From Hyphobacterium sp. CCMP332 (GTDB lineage: Bacteria; Bacteroidota; Bacteroidia; Cytophagales; CCMP332), in NCBI GenBank assembly GCA_014323545.1, contig CP058647.1:1776001-1840000 (forward strand): a stretch of DNA of 64,000 nt, given 5' to 3'. Positions 36,713 through 45,346 of this stretch are shown in pieces. Both the position numbers and the translations under genes were made by a program. The notes under the pieces were generated by a model that worked only from the letters and a program-made list of their open reading frames with translations, searched no databases and was not told the DNA's origin. Positions within the stretch are counted from its first letter, which is position 1; every line of letters starts with the position of its first letter.

Positions 36713-38159
36713 TTAATGCAGTCTCAAAAAAGGTTTGAAGTCCCTGCGGGTTGCCGTTAAATTTGTGCAATTCGATAGAAAAGAAAATAAAATTGGTTTG
36801 TCCTGAACCGTTTTCCACTTTGGCACCAATGACTTCCGGTCCATCCCAACCATTCAATTTTAATGGTTCGGATAAAAATAATGCCGTGCTACCTAAAGAA
36901 TTGTGAAAAGGGGCCGCATTGGCAATATTCGCTGTGCATATCAAACTGTCATAAGCAGGCAATTGAGGTCTTGCTACAGATCCATTCACATATCTTGCCT
37001 GTGACACACCATTTTTTGGTGATATACTATCGATCGGTGCAAAATTAAATATGGGTGAGCTTTGATCCGCATCACCAGTTAAAAAAGCCGAAATAATCAA
37101 TTTGCCGCCATCGTCTAAATAAGGCTGAAGCCCGGAAATGGCAACTTCTAATAATGGTGAACCGGAAGAAAAGTTTTCATCAGATGAATACCAAAAAAGA
37201 GAAGGGTAGAGATCTATAAGCAGTGGAAAATTAAAATTCCAGAATCTAATATTTGAACCGGCCTCATTATCTAATATATCAATAAAGTCCGCCGGATTAC
37301 CGGATGCATTAATGATTGAATTGTATGTTGACCTTAAAGACTTATCAAAATGCGCAGCTATTATTAATAAGTCAGATGTTTTAGATTTCAAATAAAAAGT
37401 GCTAGTGGTATCCACATCACTCAGAGAACCGGCATTATCTCTTGTTTGTATGTATACTGTGTTGATATCATTTAATTTTAATCCGGAAATGGTGGTATTC
37501 AATTCGCTTTCAGAATTGATTACAAAAGAAGGTGAAATAGTACTGCTTAATAATATTCTGGTTTCAACCTCGCCGGTAGCCGTTGGATCTACAGGTATAA
37601 AACGGGCGGCATTTTTTTGTCCATCTATAGGAAACCATGGCCCCTCGTTTATTTTTATGAAAGTCGAATCGATGGTTTCTTCCCCGTCGAGATCAAGCGT
37701 ATTCCAAATCAATGAAAACACCGTATTGCTCGTATCAACAGGGAAAAAGTCCTCATCAAATTGTATTTCAGGAGCCGTGTTACGGATTGGAATTTGTAAG
37801 TAGGCCGGACTTGGGTCAATGAGCCCGTCATTGTCGATTGCCCTCACAAAGAAGTCAATGTTTGCTGTATCGGACCCTTCCGATATGGTGAAATTAAAGG
37901 TGCTATCTGTGCTTGTTGTTCTCGACCAAATGATTTCATCAAAAGAGATTTCATATTCCTTGACAAAACCGTCTTTATCCGTTCCGAGCCAATTTAAACT
38001 CACGACACTGGTTAATCGATCCTGACCAACAAGATCTATCTTATTAATAAAGATGGAAGTATCCGGTGGTGTTTTTGGAAGGGGACTACCCTCATCGCAT
38101 GAGGACAACGCCAGAACAATCAACCAAGGAAAATATTTGTGAAATTGCTTTCTCAACAA
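36693..38159 (-). CDS. FN3-containing surface lipoprotein with amidotransferase-like C-terminal region
   Basis: 488 residues. The signal peptide ends ALSSC (lipobox). Two FN3/FlexFN3-like modules follow (SLNWLGTDKDGFVKEYEISFD ... FFVRAIDNDGLIDPSPA; and SLIWNTLDLDGEETIDSTFIKINEG). From about residue 270 there is an alpha/beta region: SDLLIIAAHFDKSLRSTYNSI, then LFWYSSDENFSSGSPLLEVAISGLQPYLDDGGKLIISAFL, resembling glutamine-amidotransferase-like or DUF4350-like folds, without a visible catalytic triad. No ATG is available: the frame opens at TAA (38166-38168) and the first start is TTG at 38159 (or 38156). A hairpin lies just upstream. Confidence 0.78.
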   Translation of the reverse strand: MLRKQFHKYFPWLIVLALSSCDEGSPLPKTPPDTSIFINKIDLVGQDRLTSVVSLNWLGTDKDGFVKEYEISFDEIIWSRTTSTDSTFNFTISEGSDTANIDFFVRAIDNDGLIDPSPAYLQIPIRNTAPEIQFDEDFFPVDTSNTVFSLIWNTLDLDGEETIDSTFIKINEGPWFPIDGQKNAARFIPVDPTATGEVETRILLSSTISPSFVINSESELNTTISGLKLNDINTVYIQTRDNAGSLSDVDTTSTFYLKSKTSDLLIIAAHFDKSLRSTYNSIINASGNPADFIDILDNEAGSNIRFWNFNFPLLIDLYPSLFWYSSDENFSSGSPLLEVAISGLQPYLDDGGKLIISAFLTGDADQSSPIFNFAPIDSISPKNGVSQARYVNGSVARPQLPAYDSLICTANIANAAPFHNSLGSTALFLSEPLKLNGWDGPEVIGAKVENGSGQTNFIFFSIELHKFNGNPQGLQTFFETALNEEFDW

Positions 38160-38163
38160 GCTT

Positions 38164-38200
38164 AATTAAAACCCCTTCCCAATGATTTAATGGAAAGGGG
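38164..38200 (-). terminator. Hairpin followed by T-rich stretch between the OB-domain protein and the FN3 lipoprotein genes
   Basis: Read on the minus strand, CCCCTTTCC and GGGAAGGGG form a nine-pair stem (one T-G pair) around an 11-base loop, followed by TTTTAATT. It could be a terminator or an attenuator that lowers expression of the four downstream genes compared with the two secreted proteins upstream. The next gene starts five bases after the hairpin's T tract. Confidence 0.6.
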
Positions 38201-38208
38201 AAATTAAA

Positions 38209-40377
38209 TTATCTATTTATAATCAATTGGAAGGACTCAATAAAATTACCTTCTTCCATTACCTTCATAATGTACTGGCCATTTTGCATCATTCTAAGAT
38301 TGAATTTGCTCAGTTTTCCATTAGCTTGATTCTCCCAAACTTTTTGTCCAAGTGTATTGTAGATTTCAACCTGATATGATTTATTATCAAAAGCAGAAAC
38401 CAGGCTCAATTCATCTGAACTTGGGTTTGGATAGATTTTTAAGGTTCTATCAGCAACTTCATTTCTATCAATTCTTGTAATACTATTGTTTTCAAAGTCA
38501 CTATTACTTCTGGGTAGCAATTTGAAGTTTCCAAATGAGTAATACATGACTCCCGTTAAACCCGTCATCCTATCACCAACTTCAACCGGGATTTGAGTAA
38601 TGGAGTAATTTGGATCGAGCTGTACATTAGGCGTTGTAAAGGAAACATTTATTGATCCTCCGCCACGTCCGACCAATACTCTTGAACCATTATTTGGATT
38701 AAACTTATCCAAGCCAACTCTAAATTCTCCAAAATCACTTGGAGCATCTGCATTATCTTCAACTATGTAAACACTGTCGCCTGGATTTGTACCAACAAAC
38801 TTCAGCAACAAACCTTCATATTTTTCATTTGCTAAACTATAAGAAGTAAAATCTCCCGGATCTTTTTCGATAGGTGCTGGCGCACCAACCGTTGTAACTG
38901 TTGTAAAATCAGCATCATCCTGAACTTCAATTTGAGTAAAACCAAAGCTTTCCTGAACTATTCCGGTTACCTGAACTAATTCACCTTTGGGTGTATTTGA
39001 AAAGTTTTGAGGGTTTCCACCACCAAAAGCAACTCTAATTCCACCCCATTCCGTTACATTGACATCTTGAATCCAGTTAAAACTTTCAAAATCACCATCG
39101 GCGATAGAAGCAGAAACAACTCCCTGAACAGTTACGGTTTCGCCTAAATAACCGGATTCCCCATCATTGTAAATGGTATATTGTAAATCCCTTACAGTTA
39201 ACAGACCAGTGTTACGAACAAAGTAAAAAAACTTTTTATCATTAGCCCCAGCGCTTGGAACAGATGTAGTATTGTTATCGTTGTCAGTTGCTTGTAAGTA
39301 GTATTTTACCATTTGGCCATCAGATGCTGCCGGTATAATTGCAGTATACAAATTGTTTGATCCGGTAAAGGTCATACTTACCGGCGTAAAGTTTGTATTG
39401 GCTTCTCCAAAAGCATAAAACAACTGAGGAACGCCAACAATTGAACCACCATTATCCGCTATTGTTGCCGTTACTGTTACCTGATCTGCATCGGTAGGCA
39501 CCTGAATATTCCTAAATACATTAGTGATTTTGGGTGCAGAAGGCCCATATACATAATGAGTTGTATCAAAAGGAGCAATGGCATATGGTGGTGAGTTTCC
39601 AAAATTTCTACCATCAATAATTCCTTTTAGCGTGTCAAAAATATCTCCAATTACCGGCGGATTAAATGGAGGATATGGAATTTGATTATTTCCGGATACT
39701 ACAGATGGTTGTTGTACCGTATATGTATCATAAACTTCTACCTCATTATTGTTAGCATCCTTTACCGTAAAGCGAATATCTGTAGAAGTTGCTACAACAT
39801 TGGTTACTTCAACGCCAATAAATTCTGCAAACGAAGCTTCAAGCGGCTCTCCGGATACCGAGCTTGGTATAGCAGGATTACTTAATTGAAATACACTTAG
39901 ATCGGAGTATTTATTTGTAAGAACAGGTCTTAAACCACTAACACCGGTCAAAATGGCAAACCCTCCACTTGGAAGCGGGTCAATCTGAGTTTCATTTAAG
40001 AATTCACTAATGACTCCGGTAATTTCAACAGAATCTCCAGGTACTACATTGAGCATATCATCCGGAGTAGTAGCCCCAACGCTTTGTGAATTTGAATAAC
40101 GGACATTAATTCCGGACCAAGGGCCGTTTCCATCCTGTATCCAAATCCATCTTCCTTGTGTTGAACTTGAAACTCCAACGCCCGGAGGTGTAACTACAAC
40201 ACCACGAATTGTTACTGTATCTCCATTATATGGTGATAAATCACCAGTAGTGGTAGTCCCAAGACTATCATTTGGAACCTGCTGAACCTGCTGAATAGTA
40301 AGTAAAGGAAAGGGCTGTGAGAAGGCACTCAAAACACTGAATGTCAAAATTGATAATAGTAGATAAAATCGCTTCAT
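38209..40377 (-). CDS. T9SS-secreted protein with two OB-like domains
   Basis: 722 residues. Signal peptide (ending SAFSQ). Two related modules occur at about residues 45-130 (NGDTVTIRGVVVTPPGVGV ... RWIWIQDGNGPWSGINVRY) and 400-480 (LGETVTVQGVVSASIADGD ... FNWIQDVNVTEWGGIRVAF), both of the OB-fold type found before extracellular nucleases. Between them lies an Ig-like part, and the C-terminus (LKIYPNPSSDELSLVS ... QYIMKVMEEGNFIESFQLIINR) is a type A T9SS sorting domain. It therefore goes to the cell surface or medium. No catalytic residues were identified; binding to a polymer is the best guess. Confidence 0.82.
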   Translation of the reverse strand: MKRFYLLLSILTFSVLSAFSQPFPLLTIQQVQQVPNDSLGTTTTGDLSPYNGDTVTIRGVVVTPPGVGVSSSTQGRWIWIQDGNGPWSGINVRYSNSQSVGATTPDDMLNVVPGDSVEITGVISEFLNETQIDPLPSGGFAILTGVSGLRPVLTNKYSDLSVFQLSNPAIPSSVSGEPLEASFAEFIGVEVTNVVATSTDIRFTVKDANNNEVEVYDTYTVQQPSVVSGNNQIPYPPFNPPVIGDIFDTLKGIIDGRNFGNSPPYAIAPFDTTHYVYGPSAPKITNVFRNIQVPTDADQVTVTATIADNGGSIVGVPQLFYAFGEANTNFTPVSMTFTGSNNLYTAIIPAASDGQMVKYYLQATDNDNNTTSVPSAGANDKKFFYFVRNTGLLTVRDLQYTIYNDGESGYLGETVTVQGVVSASIADGDFESFNWIQDVNVTEWGGIRVAFGGGNPQNFSNTPKGELVQVTGIVQESFGFTQIEVQDDADFTTVTTVGAPAPIEKDPGDFTSYSLANEKYEGLLLKFVGTNPGDSVYIVEDNADAPSDFGEFRVGLDKFNPNNGSRVLVGRGGGSINVSFTTPNVQLDPNYSITQIPVEVGDRMTGLTGVMYYSFGNFKLLPRSNSDFENNSITRIDRNEVADRTLKIYPNPSSDELSLVSAFDNKSYQVEIYNTLGQKVWENQANGKLSKFNLRMMQNGQYIMKVMEEGNFIESFQLIINR

Positions 40378-40385
40378 AAGATTGA

Positions 40386-42521
40386 TTATTTAATAATTAC
40401 AAATTGTCCGTTAAAAGTTTTTCCTGTTTCAAGGTCTTCTACTGAAAAAAGGTAGAGTCCTCTTGAAATTATCTGATTGTCTTTGCTCAATAAATCCCAG
40501 GAATGTTCACCCCCGGAAAATTCAGTTTGATTGCTGGCAGAATAAGTATCGTACCATCTGATATCACTGCCATCATAGGCGCCGTCATGTCTGAACTCAT
40601 CGACCAAATCACCTGCATTGGAAAATATTCGCACCACACATTTTGCCGGAAGGTTGGCAAAGTTTAATTTTCTATCTTCTTCAAAAATACTTGGCCCTTC
40701 CCAGGATGCGCCGGCATAATAGGGATTAGGGTAAACAAAGGGATCTTTTTTTTCTATATCAGGATTTTCACGCGTACCCGGATAAACACGCTTTAGAGCT
40801 CCTAATGCACTTGATTCCAAAGAGCTTATACCGTTTTCCTTATCCCCTCTGTCAAAAGCGGTTACACTGACTGCGTATTGCCAGCCATTGAGAATATTAT
40901 CAATTCTTAATCTGTAGAAATACTGATTGGTATCTCCTTCAAACTGAATCGGAGAATCAAGCCTTATACTATCAAAACCATTGTCAAAAAATATTTGATT
41001 GTCTTTAATATCATATTGCTTAAACAACACTAAAGATTGCTGAACATTGCTTTGGTTCTCTACATCAAATCCCAATTTAGATAAGTAAATTTTGTAACCT
41101 TCAAAATCCATCTCCTGAGAAATTGGATCAATCGACGTTTCAGAATTAGCAGTCCAGTAGATGTCTATAAAATTATCTCCTGACTCGATTTTAGTATTTG
41201 GAATATCGGGAGGAGTGGGCAAGATGTACCTTGTGATTTTTCCGTTTTGATCAAGGTCTTCTCCTTCATCCAAAACTCCATTAAAATTGGCATCTTCTCC
41301 ATTAAATGCCGTCTGAGCCCATCCTGCATTCGTAACAAATTGCACTCTTTCTTCGGGCAAATCAAGGTTTTGCGTTTCAGAGCTATTTATTGTTTTTACC
41401 ATTGGCGCATACACCATGGCAAAGGCTACATTAACAGTATCACCCGGTAAAGTTTGAGCAAATGGACCAACTGAAATCAGATTTGACCTGTTTCCGGGTT
41501 CTCTTAACTCTTCCCAATACGATTTCCCCGAGCTCGTTCCGCCATTGGCCTGACAATCGGGATCATTTACATCGTAAAAACAGGGTAATTGATTTAATCC
41601 CTGTGTCATTTTTTGATAGCGTTTTTGCTCTGTATCCGGAAAAGAATAAAACAGACTGTTTGTATTTCTAAAAAACCAGGAAGAATAATGCAATTTAAAA
41701 TTAGGATCTATTAAAGGGTGTTTAAAGCCTTCCTTGTCAGAAGCACCTAAAAACTTTTCACCCTGATAAGAATCAGAAAAACCCACATCTCCGGCTGCAT
41801 CAAAATCATAACTCATGTATAATGAGTCAAGATAACCATTTCCACCTTGAGAATAGAAAACGCTTCCACCCGGTGGAGTAAGGTTTACATTGCGGACTAC
41901 ACCATTTACAAGGATCCCAACATACATCGAATCCAAAGTATTATTTCCGTTATTAATAATTTGAAAATCAAGAATCACAAAAAAATCAGCAAAAGGGAAA
42001 TTCCAATTATATACCTCGTATTTAACCTCCAATCCCATTGGATTATCGTGACCACTAATTTGGGTATTGTCCGTTCCGGGAACCGTTATATTTTTATCAG
42101 TAAAATAACTAACAAAATCCTGTTGTGAAACGGCATTTGGTGAATAAAATGGACTATTGACTTCGTTGGATCTTTCGGTAATACCGGAACCGACCTCCGC
42201 AGTCATTTCAAAATTAGGCGCCCCTGTTGTGTAGCCATTGGGTGCATCGGAATAAGCGGTGGATACAGCGACCTGATTTCCGTTAAGCAATGCCCCAATC
42301 CAAATACCACCTTGAAATGCATGTTCTACACCTGAATTAAGCGGAAATTCAGCAGAAGGAGAGCCGATCAAATTGAAATCGCCCTTAAAGGCATTTCCAA
42401 TCATTCCAAGATTATTGATTGTTAGACCTACATTGCATACTTCCGTTACTCTTTCCTCGAAAGACTGAGAATAGCATGTTACGGACATGAAAGTCAATAT
42501 AAAAAGTGAGAATGATCGCAT
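40386..42521 (-). CDS. T9SS-associated surface protein with FlgD/Por-like C-terminal domain
   Basis: 711 residues. Signal peptide (ending TCYSQ). The N-terminal part NVGLTINNLGMIGNAFKG ... GVEHAFQGGIWIGAL is a pattern I know only from uncharacterised surface proteins of Bacteroidota and relatives. A calcium-like loop (NFNGVLDEGEDLDQNGKIT) sits near residue 415. An FN3-like module follows. The tail VYPNPYYAGASWEG ... LNFANLPAKCVVRIFSNAGDLVDEF ... SRGLYLFSVEDLETGKTFNGQFVIIK is a FlgD-like/T9SS sorting domain. It leads the second part of the surface locus behind a -7 box and is followed after eight bases by the OB-domain gene. Confidence 0.8.
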   Translation of the reverse strand: MRSFSLFILTFMSVTCYSQSFEERVTEVCNVGLTINNLGMIGNAFKGDFNLIGSPSAEFPLNSGVEHAFQGGIWIGALLNGNQVAVSTAYSDAPNGYTTGAPNFEMTAEVGSGITERSNEVNSPFYSPNAVSQQDFVSYFTDKNITVPGTDNTQISGHDNPMGLEVKYEVYNWNFPFADFFVILDFQIINNGNNTLDSMYVGILVNGVVRNVNLTPPGGSVFYSQGGNGYLDSLYMSYDFDAAGDVGFSDSYQGEKFLGASDKEGFKHPLIDPNFKLHYSSWFFRNTNSLFYSFPDTEQKRYQKMTQGLNQLPCFYDVNDPDCQANGGTSSGKSYWEELREPGNRSNLISVGPFAQTLPGDTVNVAFAMVYAPMVKTINSSETQNLDLPEERVQFVTNAGWAQTAFNGEDANFNGVLDEGEDLDQNGKITRYILPTPPDIPNTKIESGDNFIDIYWTANSETSIDPISQEMDFEGYKIYLSKLGFDVENQSNVQQSLVLFKQYDIKDNQIFFDNGFDSIRLDSPIQFEGDTNQYFYRLRIDNILNGWQYAVSVTAFDRGDKENGISSLESSALGALKRVYPGTRENPDIEKKDPFVYPNPYYAGASWEGPSIFEEDRKLNFANLPAKCVVRIFSNAGDLVDEFRHDGAYDGSDIRWYDTYSASNQTEFSGGEHSWDLLSKDNQIISRGLYLFSVEDLETGKTFNGQFVIIK

Positions 42522-42534
42522 GTGCTTTGGACTA

Positions 42535-42542
42535 CAAAAGTA
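42535..42542 (-). promoter_or_regulatory. Candidate -7 promoter element inside the surface locus
   Basis: The minus strand reads TACTTTTG, matching TAnnTTTG, 13 bases before the ATG at 42521 and within the 54-base gap after the nuclease-like gene. It suggests a separate transcript for the six genes 42521 to 31619. No clear -33 TTG. Confidence 0.45.
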
Positions 42543-42575
42543 AGCAGGGAATCTATTTCCTTTATTATGAAAAAG

Positions 42576-43838
42576 TTATTTTTTCAGAATTTTAATTTTT
42601 CCACAATTTCCATCTTCACTTATCCAGCTTAAAATATAAATTCCACTTTCTTCATTAAAGGGTAATGCTAAGGTCTGAGCATCATTTATTCGATAGTCAC
42701 CAATTATTTTTCCCTGAATAGTGTTGATCTGAATGCTGTAATTTTTTCGACTTAAAAAACTCAATTTAATTTCATTGTCAATGGGGTTTGAACTCAGTTT
42801 TACCTCATCCTTAATTGTACTTTTTGAAAGGGCCACCATACCCGTACTTTCAATTTCCAGATCAAGATAAACAGGCAAATGATCGGAGAGGTCAAATAAG
42901 GCATCGGCAATGGAATCCGGAACAGCTGAATTCGTTCCTGCATTGATGGAGCTGTTAAATCGATTTCCGTCCTGGCCATAAGCAGTGTAAGTGCCCGGGA
43001 TATATTCTATGTTCGCAGAATCTCCCATGATGTATTCCGAGGCAAAGATCACATCAAAACGATCATCCATTCCGCCACCTGCACCACAGCCACTGCTGGT
43101 ATAGGTAGATTGCGTGTGAATGGGGGCAAAGCTTGAATTGTTGTTCCAGAATCCAAGACTATTGATGGGGTCAATGAATTTTACTTTTGGATCGGAAGGG
43201 TTCAATAAATTTTGAATACCTGCTTCATTGCTCGAACGTGAATTGAAATCACCCATCACCAAATAATTATCCCGCACTCCTTTTGATACAAGCGTATTGA
43301 TTATGTTTTGAGTTTGTTGATCTCTCGTATTCTGATCTGAACCCGTTGAGCCCGCTTTTAAATGTGCATTGATTATCGTAAGAAAAACCGTGTCTGCTCC
43401 CTGAGCCAAAAGCGGGTCTTTATAATAAAAGCGGGCCAGATTAATATCCCTCAAAACGCCATTAATGATTTCTTCCGAGGCAATGCCAAATTTTTGTGAA
43501 TTGTAAAAAAACATGTTCACAATTTCTGACCCGGCGGTATTGCTGTATTGTCCTCTTTGATAGTAATTGACTCCATTGGTGTTCAAAACATTTTGCAAAA
43601 TCCTATCCGCATAAAGCGAATTATTGGCCATTTCATTGATGCCGAGAATATCGGGTTTTGTGCTATGGGCTATCTTTTTAAATGCGGCATCCTGAATAGC
43701 CATGGCAGCGCTGGAATTGGAACATCCCCCTGAATTACTTCCGTAAAAAAGAATATTGTATTGCATCACCCGGGCTGTGTCGATGGATTGTCCGATGGAA
43801 ATATTTGAAACAAAAAGGAGTAAAATAATTAATCTCAA
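42576..43838 (-). CDS. Secreted endonuclease/exonuclease/phosphatase-family enzyme with T9SS sorting domain
   Basis: 420 residues. A signal peptide (ending SIGQS) is followed by an EEP domain with an intact-looking active site: N28 in MQYNIL, E69 in GINEMANN, H159 in INAHLKAG, D197 and N199 in MGDFNSR, and D319/H320 in SDHLPVYL. It should cleave phosphoester bonds (DNA, RNA, phospholipid or sugar phosphate cannot be told apart). The last about 85 residues form a weak type A T9SS tail (LSSNPIDNEIKLSFL ... ESGIYILSWISEDGNCGKIKILKK). The start is TTG at 43838 in a TTGA overlap with the symporter stop, so both are made together. Confidence 0.87.
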   Translation of the reverse strand: MRLIILLLFVSNISIGQSIDTARVMQYNILFYGSNSGGCSNSSAAMAIQDAAFKKIAHSTKPDILGINEMANNSLYADRILQNVLNTNGVNYYQRGQYSNTAGSEIVNMFFYNSQKFGIASEEIINGVLRDINLARFYYKDPLLAQGADTVFLTIINAHLKAGSTGSDQNTRDQQTQNIINTLVSKGVRDNYLVMGDFNSRSSNEAGIQNLLNPSDPKVKFIDPINSLGFWNNNSSFAPIHTQSTYTSSGCGAGGGMDDRFDVIFASEYIMGDSANIEYIPGTYTAYGQDGNRFNSSINAGTNSAVPDSIADALFDLSDHLPVYLDLEIESTGMVALSKSTIKDEVKLSSNPIDNEIKLSFLSRKNYSIQINTIQGKIIGDYRINDAQTLALPFNEESGIYILSWISEDGNCGKIKILKK

Positions 43839-45280
43839 GGCCTTCGATTTTTAAGCAAAAGTAACCCTAAAAATGTAAAGGCCCCATTAATTATCAAAAC
43901 CGTAAAACCGAGGCTAAAACCTTCAAACCAAATGGGCAACATGTGATCCAAAAAGTATGATATAGCCGGACTTATTAAAACCACTATTGGTACGTATTTA
44001 TCCTTGATTGAATAACGCGTAAAAATGCCGAAAGTGAATAAACCCAAAATTGGGCCATAGGTATAACCGGCCACTTTGAAAATGGCACTAATAACGGTGT
44101 CATCGTTTAAAATTCTGAAGACGACTATTACCATAAAAAGCAATACAGAGAAACCCAGGTGAGTTTTAAGCCTGATTTTGCGTTTTTGCTTTTCGTCATC
44201 AATTTTTTTGAAGTTTAAAAAATCAACACAAAATGATGTAGTAAGGGAGGTTAGGGCTGAATCGGCACTGGAATAGGCTGCGGCCGTCATTCCCAACAGG
44301 AAGATAATTCCGGCATAAGTTGGAAAATGATGAACAGCCAGAAACGGGAATAGGTCATCGCTTCTTTCCGGAAGGGAAATGCTATGAAAATCAGTGTAAT
44401 TGTAAAGTAAAAGCCCGAGTATTAGAAAGAGTAGATTTACAAATACCAAACTCGAACTGAACCAATACATGTTTTTCTTGGCATCTTTTAAATTGCGGCA
44501 GGTGAGATTTTTCTGCATCATGTCCTGATCGAGCCCGGTCATGGCAATGGCAATGAATGTGCCCGCAAAAAACTGTTTAAAGAAATTTTGAGAGCTATTC
44601 CAGTCCCACTCAAAAATTCTGGACATTTCCTGATCCGCAATAAATCCAGGTAGTGAGGTTAAATCAATATTAAGATCGTTTGAAATCACATAAATGCTTA
44701 CAAAAACAGCAATTAACATGAACAGGGTTTGCAAGGTATCCGTCCATACGATTGTTTTTATTCCTCCGCGATAAGTATACACCCAAATGAGAAGGATGGT
44801 AATGGCCACAGTTGCCATAAAAGGAACCTCCCAGGCATCAAAAAGAGATATTTGCAAGACCATTGCAACAAGGTAAAGACGAAAAGCCGCACCAATGGTC
44901 CTGGACAAAAGGAAAAATGCAGCACCGCTTTTATAACTAAAAAAACCAAATCGGGATTCCAGGTAAGTATAAATAGAGGTAAGATTAAGCTTATAATAAA
45001 TGGATAAAAGAACGTTGGCAATTACAAAATAACCCACCAAATAGCCCAAGACAATCTGCATATAGCTAAAATTGGACGATCCCACCCAACCGGGTACTGA
45101 AATAAACGTCACTCCAGAGAGCGAAGCACCAATCATTCCAAAAGCCACCAAATACCAGGGGGAGTTTTTATTGGCAGTAAAAAAAGAATCAGAATCTCCC
45201 TTTCCGGCAGTTAAACGAGCCAAAATGATCAATAGGAGGAAATACGAAGCGATTATGAAAAAAACTAATCCTGGTGACAT
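43835..45280 (-). CDS. Sodium:solute symporter (SSS family)
   Basis: 481 residues with about 13 membrane helices. It starts GLVFFIIASYFLLLIILARLTAGKGDSDSFFTANKNSPWYLVAFGMIGASLSGVTFISVPG, where the GxxxxSGxTF part is the SSS family signature, and has GLDQDMMQKNLTCRNLKDAKKN and GMTAAAYSSADSALTSLTTSF, the Na+-site region. It brings a solute in with sodium. The substrate is unknown; the coupled secreted phosphoesterase suggests uptake of a product released by it, which is inference. Confidence 0.9.
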   Translation of the reverse strand: MSPGLVFFIIASYFLLLIILARLTAGKGDSDSFFTANKNSPWYLVAFGMIGASLSGVTFISVPGWVGSSNFSYMQIVLGYLVGYFVIANVLLSIYYKLNLTSIYTYLESRFGFFSYKSGAAFFLLSRTIGAAFRLYLVAMVLQISLFDAWEVPFMATVAITILLIWVYTYRGGIKTIVWTDTLQTLFMLIAVFVSIYVISNDLNIDLTSLPGFIADQEMSRIFEWDWNSSQNFFKQFFAGTFIAIAMTGLDQDMMQKNLTCRNLKDAKKNMYWFSSSLVFVNLLFLILGLLLYNYTDFHSISLPERSDDLFPFLAVHHFPTYAGIIFLLGMTAAAYSSADSALTSLTTSFCVDFLNFKKIDDEKQKRKIRLKTHLGFSVLLFMVIVVFRILNDDTVISAIFKVAGYTYGPILGLFTFGIFTRYSIKDKYVPIVVLISPAISYFLDHMLPIWFEGFSLGFTVLIINGAFTFLGLLLLKNRRP

Positions 45281-45313
45281 TTGCTCAAAATGATAATTGC
45301 GGGGATTTTTTTA

Positions 45314-45321
45314 TAATTTTG
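45314..45321 (+). promoter_or_regulatory. Candidate -7 promoter element for clpS-recR
   Basis: TAATTTTG matches TAnnTTTG. A transcript starting about seven bases downstream would begin after the GTG at 45323, which favours ATG 45347 as the clpS start. A TTG lies only 14 bases upstream, so the -33 part is not convincing. Confidence 0.45.
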
Positions 45322-45346
45322 CGTGAAATTAATCAATTCAACTTCT

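Noticed and set aside
45323-45346. GTG start for clpS
   Set aside because: It lies at the -7 box and would be upstream of the expected transcript start; ATG 45347 fits better.
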